Counted from the stretch's first letter, positions 1-8,509 are shown. The stretch: DNA of 64,000 nucleotides from Caulobacter sp. X (GCF_002742635.1 NZ_PEGF01000001.1:1798001-1862000), one strand, 5' to 3'. Notes: generated by a model from the letters alone, not told the origin. Made by a program: numbers and translations.

Positions 1-215
1 GCCGTCCGGATGGCGCCGTTCAGGTCGAGCGAAGCGCTCAGCTCGTCGCGATCCCGGAAAATAGGTCGTAAGCTGCGCCTGGAATCGTCTACGCCCCGCT
101 TAGCCACCAAGCGTGGCGGGCGATAGGTCTCAAGCGCGCGGTGCAGCCATTGAGCGACTTTGCGATCGCGATGACTATAACTGATAAACGCTTTGTAGCG
201 CTGTCGGTTATCCAT
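1..215 (-). CDS. TIR-domain protein, N-terminal fragment
   Basis: The reverse strand opens at an ATG at 213-215 and stays open to the window edge, giving about 71 residues. The N-terminus contains KAFISYSHRD, the beta-A strand and box 1 of TIR domains. It is followed by WLHRALETYRPP and, after about 25 residues, IFRDRDELS, a spacing I know from bacterial TIR_2 proteins that often carry TPR or WD40 repeats further on. Bacterial TIR domains commonly act as NAD-consuming enzymes in anti-phage defence or as interaction modules. The catalytic Glu region and any effector or sensor domain lie outside the window. The gene is divergent from the Crp-like gene with only 35 bp between the two start codons, so the promoters must overlap. 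A GGGGGC stretch in front of the ATG is a weak ribosome-binding site. Confidence 0.8.
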   Translation of the reverse strand, partial: MDNRQRYKAFISYSHRDRKVAQWLHRALETYRPPRLVAKRGVDDSRRSLRPIFRDRDELSASLDLNGAIRT

Positions 216-250
216 GTGTCGCCCCCGATCGACAGCAGGAGCGCCCCTCG

Positions 251-997
251 ATGAAAACGTTTGCCCCATCGTTCGCCCCTGCGTCGTCCCATACGCCGAA
301 AGAAGCATGGCCTAAAGACTATCGCGCAAATCGTGTATTTCGGCACATGCTTCAGCCGGAGGTGGAATCCCTGGCCGGCGCGATCGAACACCTAAGCTAC
401 GACAAGGGGGAAATGATCCTCCAGCGCCATGATCAGGAGGGCGGCATCTACCTGCTGCTGGAGGGCGTCCTGCTGGCCAATCTGTATGCGAAGTCCGGCC
501 GCGAGGTCGGCTACCGACGCATCACGCAGGGCAGCTATTTCGGCGAGATTTCCGCCATCGACGGCCTGCCCCGCTCGGTGAACATCGTGGCGCTGGAGGA
601 CTCGCGCATCGCCCGCCTGCCCCAGTCGCTGGTGCGCCGGCTGTTCGACGAGTCGCCGCGCTTCATGAGAGCGCTGCTGGAGGACATGGCGGGCCTCGCG
701 CGGTCCCTGACCGATCGCCTGTTCGAGCTGACCGCCGTGTCGGTGGCCTGTCGCGTCGATATCGAGCTGCTGCGGATGGCCAGCGCCGCCAGCGCCGACG
801 GCCGTCAGGCGGTGATCAACCCCTGCCCCACCCACGCCGAGCTCGCCGCCCTGCTGGGCAGTCAGCGCGAACCGGTCACGCGCGAGCTGAACCGTCTGGC
901 GGGCCTGGGCATCGTGCGCCAGACGGGCCGCACCCTGCACGTCCTGGACCTTCCCGCCTTGGCCGACGAGGTCGAGCGCATCGGCGGCGAGGTCTGA
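251..997 (+). CDS. Crp/Fnr-family transcriptional regulator
   Basis: This is a 248-residue protein with the two-part Crp layout. Residues about 28-150 form the cyclic-nucleotide-binding fold, including FGEISAIDGLPRS at 97-109, which resembles the phosphate-binding cassette. Residues 194-222 (HAELAALLGSQREPVTREL) form the winged-helix DNA-binding motif. Fnr-type cysteine clusters are absent, so oxygen sensing through an Fe-S cluster is unlikely; the effector is unknown. The start is supported by AGGAG at 237-241, nine bases upstream. The gene ends three bases before the convergent permease gene. Target genes cannot be deduced. Confidence 0.88.
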   Translation: MKTFAPSFAPASSHTPKEAWPKDYRANRVFRHMLQPEVESLAGAIEHLSYDKGEMILQRHDQEGGIYLLLEGVLLANLYAKSGREVGYRRITQGSYFGEISAIDGLPRSVNIVALEDSRIARLPQSLVRRLFDESPRFMRALLEDMAGLARSLTDRLFELTAVSVACRVDIELLRMASAASADGRQAVINPCPTHAELAALLGSQREPVTRELNRLAGLGIVRQTGRTLHVLDLPALADEVERIGGEV

Positions 998-1000
998 GGG

Positions 1001-2191
1001 CTAGTGCCCCTTCCGCATTCCAAGCTTTCGCCCGATTACGACGACCAAGGCCTCGATATGGTCGATGATCCAGCTGACCGGGTTTTCGCCCGGCCGGTTT
1101 CGACTGACCATCCAGGTGACCAGACAGGTGACGGCGAACAGCGCGGCCGGCAGCCCCACCGTCAGCAGCGCCGGCAAGCCGGCGCTGGCGGCCATGGCCT
1201 GCCCCAGGATCAGCGAGGTCTCGAACAGGAACAGCAGCACCGCGCCGGTGGCCATGGCCGAGCCCGCGCCCGCCCGCTTGGCGCTGAGGCCCAGGGGAAT
1301 CGCCAGCAGCGGCAGAAGCGGCAACATCAGCGCCCGGGATGATCGCGCATAGAACTCGGCGAGCAGCGTCTGCCGGGGCAGCGCCGTCGGCCCCGCGCCA
1401 AAGCCTTGCCGGGCCAGCTCGATCAGCGTCAGCTCGCTGACGTCGTTTCCCCGCATCCGAAACAGCTTGCCCGCCAGCGACAAGGGCACGTCGAAGGCGA
1501 AGCGCGAGAACTCGGCGACATAGGTCTGGCGGTCCGGGGTGGTGCTGACCTGACGTCCGTCCCGCAGGTCCAGCGTGACCCTCTGGTCGGCTTCACTCTT
1601 GTTCACCACCGCGGTGCGCGCGGTCAGCACGTCTTCACGGCCGTCGGGGGTGATCTTGCGGATGAACACCCGCTCCAGCCGACGACCACTGGCGTCCGTG
1701 TCGTCGGCGGTCAGCAGAAGCGAACCGGTGGTCAACAGGGCCTTGGGCCTGACGTCGCCGTTCCAGCCGGCCTTGTCGGCCGCGTGCAGCACCGCATGAT
1801 AGGCGTAACGGCTGTAGGGCTGCACGAAGCCGAACAGCAGCACGCTGAACGCCATCAGCGCCACGCCCATGCCGACGAACGGCGCGGCGAAGCGGCCCAG
1901 CGACACGCCGCCGGCCAGGATCGCGTCGATCTCCGAGCTCTTGCTGAGCCCGTTGACCACCACGAACAGGCCGATGAAGAAGCCGCCTGGCAGGGTCAGG
2001 CCCACATAGTGCGGCACCAGATTGACCAGCAGCTCGGTGAGGAACTTGAAACCGTCCGTCGTCTGAGAAAGCAGCTGAAAGGACCGCATCAGGCGTTCCA
2101 TCAGGAACGCCACCATCGTGCTGATCAGCACCGCGCTCATCGGCGTCAGGGTGCGCCTGAGCAGGTACCGGTCCAGGGTGGTCGGGATCAT
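1001..2191 (-). CDS. LptF/LptG (YjgP/YjgQ) family permease
   Basis: This 396-residue inner membrane protein shows the LptF/G layout: an N-terminal block of three membrane helices (roughly residues 15-120), a hydrophilic periplasmic domain of beta character (about 125-270), and three C-terminal helices (about 280-365). The family bridges the inner membrane to the periplasmic Lpt chain and moves lipopolysaccharide or a similar glycolipid outwards. A single LptF/G-like gene next to glycosyltransferases, with no lptB or lptC beside it, suggests either one half of the housekeeping pair or a paralogue handling another glycolipid. It lies 15 bp downstream of a co-directional glycosyltransferase gene and probably shares its transcript. 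Confidence 0.85.
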   Translation of the reverse strand: MIPTTLDRYLLRRTLTPMSAVLISTMVAFLMERLMRSFQLLSQTTDGFKFLTELLVNLVPHYVGLTLPGGFFIGLFVVVNGLSKSSEIDAILAGGVSLGRFAAPFVGMGVALMAFSVLLFGFVQPYSRYAYHAVLHAADKAGWNGDVRPKALLTTGSLLLTADDTDASGRRLERVFIRKITPDGREDVLTARTAVVNKSEADQRVTLDLRDGRQVSTTPDRQTYVAEFSRFAFDVPLSLAGKLFRMRGNDVSELTLIELARQGFGAGPTALPRQTLLAEFYARSSRALMLPLLPLLAIPLGLSAKRAGAGSAMATGAVLLFLFETSLILGQAMAASAGLPALLTVGLPAALFAVTCLVTWMVSRNRPGENPVSWIIDHIEALVVVIGRKLGMRKGH

Positions 2192-2206
2192 GGAGAGGCG
2201 CGCGCT

Positions 2207-3454
2207 CTAGAGCGCCGGCAGGCCGGCGGTCGCTGGTTCGACCGACGGGGCCCGGCGGCGCGCGGGCGGAAGAGCCTGCTCCATCGAACGCGCCCTCAGC
2301 GCCTCGCCATAGACCTCCGCCACCTCGTCCAGGATCTGGGTCCACCGGAAGGCGGCGCTGCGCTTCAGCGCCCGGTTCGCGAGACGCCGGCGCAGATCGC
2401 CGTCGACGATCAGCTGCGTCAGCGCCTGGGCGTAGGCGCCAGGCTGGTCGGCGCAAAGCTTTGCATTGTCGTCATGCCGCATCAGCGCGCGCGTATTCGG
2501 CGCGTCGGCGCAGACCATGGCCAGACCGCAGGCCATGGCCTCGAGATTGACGTTGCCGAAGGTCTCGGTGGTGCTGGTGTTGAGGAAGATGTCGCCGCTG
2601 GCGAGCGCGGTCGCCAGGGCCTCGCCGGACAGGAAGCCGGTGAACACCGCGCCCGGCAGCCGCTCTTCGAACCAGCTCCGCGCGGGGCCGTCGCCGATCA
2701 CCAGCACCTGCGGCGACTGGCCCGACAGCCGCAGATGCTGGATGGTCTCGGCGAAGGACGCCAGGCCCTTCTCCATGACGAGCCGCCCCAGGAACACGAT
2801 CACCGGACGCACGGAATCGAAGCCTTGGCCGGCTCGCCAGGTCTCGCTGCGTCGCCCAGGGTGGAACAGCTCGGGATCCACGCCCCGCGCCCAGGTGCGC
2901 ACCTGAACGGGCAGGTTCTGGGCCCGAAGCTCGTCGCCAATCGCCTCGGTGGGGGCCATGACGTAGTCGCAGGCGCCATAGAAGTTCCACAGCCGCTGAC
3001 GCACCAGCGGGCGCAGGCGGCCAAGGCCGTAGTAGTCGAGATAGCTGTCGAACAGCGTGTGCAGGCTGGCGACCACGGGAACCTTGAGGCGCCGGCCCAG
3101 CCTCAACGCCGCCCAGCCCAGGAGGTCCGGCGCCGACAGGTGAACCAAGTCCGGCTTGAACGCCTCGACGTCTTTGCGGATCGCGCCAGGCAGGCCCAGC
3201 GCCAGCCGATAGTCGCCTCGAAGCGGGATCTTGATCGAGGGGACCGAGATCAATTCGCCCGCGGGCTCGAAGGCGGCCTTGGGTCCAGTCGGCGAATAGA
3301 CCCGCACCCGCGCGCCGACCGTGTCCTGCAAGTGAGCGACCAGACGGTTTAGCGACTTGTTGGCGCCATCCAGCGTGTAGTTGTAGTTCCCCGAAAACAA
3401 GGCAATCCGTAACGGGCGCGCACCACCGACGTGCGACTGCGCCTTGATATCCAT
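2207..3454 (-). CDS. Glycosyltransferase family 4
   Basis: This 415-residue GT-B enzyme probably transfers a sugar from a nucleotide donor to a lipid or glycan acceptor at the cytoplasmic membrane face. The N-terminal Rossmann half starts LRIALFSGNYNYTLDGANKS, and the C-terminal half carries VIGDGP and the retaining E-x7-E signature (ETFGNVNLE). It resembles the PimB/SQD2 type, but donor and acceptor cannot be read from sequence. I use the ATG at 3452-3454 rather than a longer reading frame because the extra 20 residues are low-complexity and a GGGGAAG stretch lies just upstream. It leads an operon with the permease gene and is divergent from the next glycosyltransferase. Confidence 0.85.
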   Translation of the reverse strand: MDIKAQSHVGGARPLRIALFSGNYNYTLDGANKSLNRLVAHLQDTVGARVRVYSPTGPKAAFEPAGELISVPSIKIPLRGDYRLALGLPGAIRKDVEAFKPDLVHLSAPDLLGWAALRLGRRLKVPVVASLHTLFDSYLDYYGLGRLRPLVRQRLWNFYGACDYVMAPTEAIGDELRAQNLPVQVRTWARGVDPELFHPGRRSETWRAGQGFDSVRPVIVFLGRLVMEKGLASFAETIQHLRLSGQSPQVLVIGDGPARSWFEERLPGAVFTGFLSGEALATALASGDIFLNTSTTETFGNVNLEAMACGLAMVCADAPNTRALMRHDDNAKLCADQPGAYAQALTQLIVDGDLRRRLANRALKRSAAFRWTQILDEVAEVYGEALRARSMEQALPPARRRAPSVEPATAGLPAL

Positions 3455-3520
3455 GCTCGTTCTTCCCCGCGCCCCCAGTTCCCCGCCCCTTAGACGACGT
3501 CCTGGCCCCACCACCGCAGA

Positions 3521-3536
3521 CGATTTTTCAAAATCG
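3521..3536. promoter_or_regulatory. Inverted repeat between divergent glycosyltransferase genes
   Basis: CGATTTT and AAAATCG form perfect 7-bp arms around a 2-bp centre within the 187-bp gap between the two divergent start codons. Its AT content stands out. It could be an operator serving both promoters, but no regulator can be assigned. Confidence 0.35.
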
Positions 3537-3641
3537 ATGAGAGCTACACCGACTCATGTCGTCCTTTTGTGAAGGCGGGCGACTGGCATCACTTCGTCAC
3601 GGTGTCGGACTATCGGTGGGCAGAGATTCTGGGACGCGAAG

Positions 3642-4811
3642 ATGCGGGTTGTGGATGTCGCCGAGTTCTATTCGCCCACCGGCGGGGGCGTGCGGACCTA
3701 TATCGACCGCAAGTTCGAGGCGGCCGCGCAACTGGGTCATGAGCTGTTCGTCATCGCGCCGGGCCCGCGCGACCATTTCGAACCGCGGCCGGCAGGCGGG
3801 GTGATCCAGGTCCGCGCGCCGCGCCTGCCGTTCGACGCCAACTATCACGTCTTCTGGGACGCGGCGCCCGTCCATCGCCAACTGGAGACACTGGCGCCGG
3901 ATCTGGTCGAGGCGTCCTCGCCGTGGCGGGGCGCGGGCATCGTCGCCGACTGGGCGGGGCGAGCGCCGCGCGCGATGTTCATGCACGCCGATCCGGTGGC
4001 TTCTTATCCGCAGCGATGGTTGGCGCCGATCGCCACGCCCCAGCAGATCGACCAGCTTTTCGGATGGTTCTGGCGCTATCTGCGCAAGCTGACGGGGCGC
4101 TTCAGCTCGGTCGTGACCGGCGGCGCGTGGCTGGCCGACCGGCTCACGGGACAAGGCGTCGGCGGCGTGGCCAGCGTGCCCCTGGGCATTGATGGCGGGG
4201 CCTTCTCGCCGGCGATGCGCGACGAGGGCTTGAGGGCCAGGCTCCTGGCCGCCTGTGGCTGCCCGACGGACGCCAAGCTGGTCCTGGGCGTGGGCCGCTT
4301 CCATCCCGAAAAACGCTGGCCGATGGTGATCGAGGCGGCGATGCGCGCCCGCGCCGAGGGACATCCGCTGGGCCTGGTCCTGATTGGCGACGGCATCGAC
4401 CGCAAGCGGGTGACGCGGGCGGCCGCGAGCCATCCCCACGTCCAGATCCTGTCGCCGATCCACGATCGCGCCCTGCTGGCCGCCCACCTCGCCAGCGCCG
4501 ACGCCCTGGCGCACGGCTGCGAGTCCGAGACCTTCGGCCTGATCCCCGCCGAGGCCATGGCCAGCGGCGTGCCGGTCGTCGGTCCCGATCGCGGCGGCTT
4601 CTCCCACCTGGCGCAGCCGGCGACCTCCGAGATCTATCGGTCTGGCGACACGGCTTCGGCCGCCGCGGCCATCCGTCGGCTGCTGGCCCGCGATCCGGCC
4701 GCCCTCAGGGCCGCCGCGGTCGACGCCGCCGAAAGAGTCCGGCGCGACAGCGATCACTTCGCCGAGCTGTTCGATCACTACCAGGCGATCGCGGCGAGCG
4801 CCCGGGCATGA
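3642..4811 (+). CDS. Glycosyltransferase family 4
   Basis: This 389-residue GT-B glycosyltransferase begins MRVVDVAEFYSPTGGGVRTY, where the glycine-rich loop is typical of GT4 acceptor domains. The C-terminal donor domain has VLGVGRFHPEKRW, LIGDG and the E-x7-E motif ETFGLIPAE. It is the first gene of a tightly packed rightward operon: the next gene overlaps its end by four bases. The neighbours suggest sequential building of an envelope glycolipid head group, but the sugar is unknown. Confidence 0.85.
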   Translation: MRVVDVAEFYSPTGGGVRTYIDRKFEAAAQLGHELFVIAPGPRDHFEPRPAGGVIQVRAPRLPFDANYHVFWDAAPVHRQLETLAPDLVEASSPWRGAGIVADWAGRAPRAMFMHADPVASYPQRWLAPIATPQQIDQLFGWFWRYLRKLTGRFSSVVTGGAWLADRLTGQGVGGVASVPLGIDGGAFSPAMRDEGLRARLLAACGCPTDAKLVLGVGRFHPEKRWPMVIEAAMRARAEGHPLGLVLIGDGIDRKRVTRAAASHPHVQILSPIHDRALLAAHLASADALAHGCESETFGLIPAEAMASGVPVVGPDRGGFSHLAQPATSEIYRSGDTASAAAAIRRLLARDPAALRAAAVDAAERVRRDSDHFAELFDHYQAIAASARA

Positions 4812-5773
4812 CGCAGGCGATCGAGAACGGGCTCGACGAGACTTCGCCGGAGCGGCCGAGCAAGAAGACATCGCGCCTGTGGGTCTGGGTCGGCGTGGCG
4901 CTGTCCATCGGCCTGGTGGCGGCCGTGGTCCTGCAGCTTGGCGGCGCGACGTCCGAAATCCTGACAGCGATCCGCGACCTCCCCCCGCTGGTCTGGCCGG
5001 TCCTGCTGCTGCTCTATCTGGTCCAGCCGGCCTTCGACTATCTGATCTTCCGGCGGCTTTGGGACCTGCCGCCGGCTGGATTCAAGGCGCTGCTGCGCAA
5101 GAACGTCATCAACGAGGTGGTGCTGGGCTATAGCGGCGAGGCCTTCCTCTATGTCTGGGCGCGTCGCGCGGCCCAGGTGGTCGAGGCTCCGTTCGCGGCC
5201 ATCAAGGACGCCAACATCATCTCGGCGCTGCTGGGCAATCTGCTGACCCTGGCGCTGGCGGCGATCAGCCTCGCCGAGCTGCGCAATCTCGACTTCGCTC
5301 AGCGCCTGGGGCCGGCCCTGTGGTCGGGCCTCATTCCGATGGCGATCTCGGTGGTGGTGCTGATCTTCGGGCGTCAGGTGTTCTCGCTGCGCCTGGGCCA
5401 GCTGGCCTATGTCGGGGCGGTCAACATCGGGCGGCTGGCGGCCTGGACCGTGCTGAACATCGCCGTCTGGCGGATGGCCCTGCCAGAGGTTCCGACGGGC
5501 CAATGGATCGTGCTGCTGGCGATCCGCTGCCTGATCTCGCGCATCCCGCTGATCTCGAACAAGGACCTGGTGTTCGGCAACCTGGTGCTGCTTCTGCTGG
5601 GCGCGCACTCGTCCGTGGCGGTGCTGCTGGCGGCCTTGGCGTTCGTCACCCTGGTCATGCATCTGGGCGTCATCGTCGCGCTGGGCGCGGCGGATCTGGC
5701 GCGGGGCATGAGCAGCGGCGGCGGCGTCTTCGTCGGGCCGGAAACGAAAGGGGCGAGCAGCGTCCATGAGTAA
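4808..5773 (+). CDS. Multi-span membrane protein, possible flippase-type (LPG_synthase_TM-like)
   Basis: This 321-residue protein has a charged cytoplasmic N-terminus of about 22 residues followed by roughly eight hydrophobic segments. The first is VWVGVALSIGLVAAVVLQL. The overall pattern resembles the UPF0104/lysylphosphatidylglycerol-synthetase transmembrane family, which includes putative lipid flippases, but I cannot identify it by a diagnostic motif. The start overlaps the upstream glycosyltransferase by four bases (ATGA), and the end overlaps the next gene by eight, so translation is probably coupled. A role in moving or polymerising a lipid-linked glycan is inferred from context only. 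Confidence 0.7.
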   Translation: MTQAIENGLDETSPERPSKKTSRLWVWVGVALSIGLVAAVVLQLGGATSEILTAIRDLPPLVWPVLLLLYLVQPAFDYLIFRRLWDLPPAGFKALLRKNVINEVVLGYSGEAFLYVWARRAAQVVEAPFAAIKDANIISALLGNLLTLALAAISLAELRNLDFAQRLGPALWSGLIPMAISVVVLIFGRQVFSLRLGQLAYVGAVNIGRLAAWTVLNIAVWRMALPEVPTGQWIVLLAIRCLISRIPLISNKDLVFGNLVLLLLGAHSSVAVLLAALAFVTLVMHLGVIVALGAADLARGMSSGGGVFVGPETKGASSVHE

Positions 5774-6650
5774 CTGGCGGATAAAGATCCCCGGGCGGGA
5801 CATCTGGCGGGTGGGGCTGGTCGAGGCGCCGATCGCCGACGTCGCCCGGCGCGGCTTTCCCGCCGACACGCCGGTCCGCTGGCTGGCGGAGGAGCCGCGT
5901 CTACGGTTCCTGGCCGATCCGTTCGGCCTGTGGCGCGACGGGCGGCTGCACCTGTTCGTCGAGGCCTATGACTACCGGACCCGCCACGGCGTAATAGAGA
6001 CGATCGAGCTGGGCGCGGACTTCACGCCGACCCGCCGCGCCGTCGTGCTCAAGGAGCCCTGGCATCTTTCCTATCCCCAGGTGTTCGAGGCCGACGGCGA
6101 GATCTGGATGCTGCCCGAGGCCTATCGGTCGGGCGCGCTGACGCTCTATCGCGCGGCGGCCTTCCCCGACGTCTGGGAGCCCGCGGCGCGGCTGGAGCTG
6201 GACACCCCGGCGATCGACGCCACGCCGTTCCAGCATAACGGCCTCTGGTGGCTGGCCTATTCGCCGACGGGGCCGCAGCGCTGGAAGCAGGGTCGCCTGC
6301 ACTTCGCCTTCGCCGAGCGCCTGACCGGGCCCTGGCGGACGCATCCGGGCAATCCGGTCCGCGACGACCTGGCCTCCAGTCGCCCGGGCGGGACCGCGTG
6401 GATCGAGGATGGCCTGCCGCGCCTGCCGGTCCAGGACTGCACGCGCACCTATGGCGGAGCGATCCGCATACTGAATATAACGAGCCTTACCCCCGAACGG
6501 TTCGAGGCCCACGCGTCCCAACCTCTGGATTTCCCACCCAACGCCGGGCGCTATTCGCGCGGCCTCCATACGCTTTCGGCCTGCGGCCCCGTGACCTTCT
6601 TCGACGTCAAGCGGATCGACCGCTCGCTTTGGGGAGCGCGCCAGCCTTGA
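5766..6650 (+). CDS. GINT1 N-terminal-like propeller protein (inositolphosphorylceramide glycosyltransferase-like family)
   Basis: This 294-residue soluble protein has repeated blade-like segments ending in W/D-rich turns (RFLADPFGLWRDGRLHLFVE, PWHLSYPQVFEADGEIWMLP, PFQHNGLWWLAY). These match the beta-propeller that precedes the catalytic domain of plant glucosamine inositolphosphorylceramide transferases. In bacteria the propeller is found alone, usually next to glycosyltransferases. Its biochemical role is not established; transfer to, or recognition of, a sphingolipid-type acceptor is an inference. A second, clearly related copy is at 39838-40701. The gene overlaps its neighbours at both ends, which places it inside the operon. 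Confidence 0.7.
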   Translation: MSNWRIKIPGRDIWRVGLVEAPIADVARRGFPADTPVRWLAEEPRLRFLADPFGLWRDGRLHLFVEAYDYRTRHGVIETIELGADFTPTRRAVVLKEPWHLSYPQVFEADGEIWMLPEAYRSGALTLYRAAAFPDVWEPAARLELDTPAIDATPFQHNGLWWLAYSPTGPQRWKQGRLHFAFAERLTGPWRTHPGNPVRDDLASSRPGGTAWIEDGLPRLPVQDCTRTYGGAIRILNITSLTPERFEAHASQPLDFPPNAGRYSRGLHTLSACGPVTFFDVKRIDRSLWGARQP

Positions 6651-7861
6651 AGCCGTCCGACATCGCGCCCCAGCGCGCCGGCCCGCGCGTCCTGACGTTC
6701 CTGCACAGCTTCGAGCCAGGCGGGGTCGAGCGGATCGCCCTGCGCCTCGTGCGGCGGTGGCGCGCCCTGGGCGTCGATGCGCCGCTGTTCCTGGGCCGCA
6801 CCGATGGGGCCATGCGCGATGTCGGCGCGGATCTGGACTTCATCACGCCGCCGCGCGGCGGTCCGTTGATCGCGCGGATGGAGACGCTCTGGATGATCTG
6901 GACGCTGCCGAAGGTCGTGCGGCGCCTCCGGCCCGACGTCCTGTTCTGCGCGGGCAACACCTATGCGATCGTGGCCCTGGCGCTGAAGGCGCTGCTGGGC
7001 CGAGACTGCCCGCCCATCCTGCTCAAGGTCAGCAACGACCTCGACCGGCGCGACCAGCCCGTATGGTTCCGCTTCTTCTACCGCCTTTGGCTCAAGGCTC
7101 AGGGGCGCTCCATCGACCACTTCGTCGGCCTGGAGACGCCGATGGCCGACGAGATCCGGCAGGCGCTGGGCGTGGGCGCGGACCGCGTCACGATCATTCC
7201 CGATCCGGCCCTGTCGGTTTCGTTGATCGAGCGGCTGCGCGCCCAGCCCCGCGAGACGGGTGACGGCTCTGGTCGGCGCTTTGTCAGCATCGCTCGCCTG
7301 ACGCCGCAGAAGAACATGGCCCTGATGCTGCGAGCCTTCTCACGCGGCGCCCAGACGAGCGACACGCTGACGGTGATCGGCGAGGGGCCTGAACGCACGA
7401 AGCTGGAGAGCCTGGCGAAGGACCTCGGACTTGGGCGCCAGGTGATCTTCAAGGGCTACGTCCCCGAGCCGGCCGCCCAGTTGCCGTCGTTCGACATCCT
7501 GCTGCTGTCCTCGAACTACGAAGGCGTGCCGGCGGTCATCCTCGAGGCCCTGGCCGCGGGCCTGCCGATCATCGCCACCGACTGCAGCCGCAGCATGGCG
7601 ACCCTGCTGGACCACGGCGCGCTGGGCGCCCTGGTTCCGACCGGCGATGAGAGCGCGTTCGCCCAGGCGATCGCGGCTGCCCGGCCGGGATCGCAGGACC
7701 CGCGGCGAAGCCTCGAACAGGCGCGTCGCTTCACGCTGGAAGAGGCCGCCGAGACCTATCTTGCGACCTTGTCCCGGCTTGGTCCGAAGGCGGCCATGAA
7801 CACGCCGACGGCCGCGTCGACCTCCGCCGCGACCTCTTCGGCGGTCGGCTCGCCGACATAG
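6647..7861 (+). CDS. Glycosyltransferase family 4
   Basis: This 404-residue GT-B enzyme begins at a TTG overlapping the previous stop codon (TTGA), with GGGGAG ten bases upstream. The open frame continues far upstream but there runs antisense-like through the previous gene, so I reject a longer start. Motifs include LTFLHSFEPGGVERIALRL near the start, SIARLTPQKNMALML, VIGEGPER and the E-x7-E motif EGVPAVILE. The last 25 residues (rich in Ala, Thr and Ser) overlap the antisense end of the TetR gene by 106 bp and look like a run-on after loss of an earlier stop. Donor and acceptor are unknown. Confidence 0.83.
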   Translation: MKPSDIAPQRAGPRVLTFLHSFEPGGVERIALRLVRRWRALGVDAPLFLGRTDGAMRDVGADLDFITPPRGGPLIARMETLWMIWTLPKVVRRLRPDVLFCAGNTYAIVALALKALLGRDCPPILLKVSNDLDRRDQPVWFRFFYRLWLKAQGRSIDHFVGLETPMADEIRQALGVGADRVTIIPDPALSVSLIERLRAQPRETGDGSGRRFVSIARLTPQKNMALMLRAFSRGAQTSDTLTVIGEGPERTKLESLAKDLGLGRQVIFKGYVPEPAAQLPSFDILLLSSNYEGVPAVILEALAAGLPIIATDCSRSMATLLDHGALGALVPTGDESAFAQAIAAARPGSQDPRRSLEQARRFTLEEAAETYLATLSRLGPKAAMNTPTAASTSAATSSAVGSPT

Positions 7862-8397
7862 TTGACCAGTCGCGCCTTCAGCATGCGGTTCTGGCACAGG
7901 CCGATGAAGTGGTGGGCGGCGACCATGGGGTCATCGACCGCGATCCGTCCCTCCAACTTCATGCGCGCCAGGAAGCCGCCTAGCAGCCGCGCCCCGCGTA
8001 GCGGGCCGGCCTCGTAGAAGGTCCGGCCCAGGTCGGGCGAACGCTCCGACGCCGACGCGATCAGGCGGAAGTGGCGCATGTTGCGCTCGGACATGACGTT
8101 ACTCAGGTAACGGCCGCCCAGACGCGTCAGGGCGGCCCGAACGTCGTCGACCTCGTCGTCCAGCAGTTGGAACATCTCCGCGCCCTGCCAGCCGCAATAG
8201 CGCTCGATGTGGGCCTGGAAGATCTCCTCCTTGCTCTTGAAGTAGTTGTAGAGCGTGCTCTTCGAACCGCCGACTTTGGCCGCGATGGTCGACATCGAGG
8301 CCGCGTCGAAGCCCTCGTCCAGGAACACCTCGGCCGCGACGTCGAGGATGGCCTCGCGTCGGGTGTCGCGATCCGGGCGATTTTTTACGTCGATCAT
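7756..8397 (-). CDS. TetR/AcrR-family repressor of the adjacent efflux operon
   Basis: This 213-residue protein has a TetR N-terminal DNA-binding domain at about 10-60 (REAILDVAAEVFLDEGFDAA, then GGSKSTLYNYFKSKEEIF, the recognition helix). A ligand-binding helical domain follows. I place the start at the ATG at 8395-8397; a longer frame would run through the operator. It is divergent from an Emr-type efflux operon, with two palindromic sites in the shared region. This is the classic arrangement for a drug-responsive repressor that controls itself and the pump. Confidence 0.88.
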   Translation of the reverse strand: MIDVKNRPDRDTRREAILDVAAEVFLDEGFDAASMSTIAAKVGGSKSTLYNYFKSKEEIFQAHIERYCGWQGAEMFQLLDDEVDDVRAALTRLGGRYLSNVMSERNMRHFRLIASASERSPDLGRTFYEAGPLRGARLLGGFLARMKLEGRIAVDDPMVAAHHFIGLCQNRMLKARLVNYVGEPTAEEVAAEVDAAVGVFMAAFGPSRDKVAR

Positions 8398-8413
8398 CGT
8401 ACTTTTTGTTCCA

Positions 8414-8430
8414 GACCGTACGGTACGGTC
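8414..8430. promoter_or_regulatory. TetR operator candidate 1
   Basis: GACCGTACGGTACGGTC is a perfect palindrome with 8-bp arms around one central base, 17 bp upstream of the TetR start codon. It shares the core ACCGTACGGT with the second site 57 bp away. Binding here would block the tetR promoter. Confidence 0.6.
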
Positions 8431-8480
8431 GCCTTGACTATACGCCAAGATGAGCCTACCTGCACGCCACCATATGACTA

Positions 8481-8493
8481 TACCGTACGGTCA
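8481..8493. promoter_or_regulatory. TetR operator candidate 2
   Basis: The perfect 10-bp palindrome ACCGTACGGT (8482-8491) lies 19 bp before the efflux lipoprotein start codon. Sharing the core with site 1 supports control of both divergent promoters by the same repressor. Its position also argues against a translation start upstream of 8510. Confidence 0.6.
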
Positions 8494-8509
8494 CATCAAG
8501 GCGCTTCTC

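Noticed and set aside
1406-3352. A 648-codon open frame on the + strand
   Set aside because: It runs antisense to the LptF/G-like and glycosyltransferase genes, is rich in Arg, Gln, His and Gly as expected for a shadow frame in GC-rich DNA, and shows no domain.
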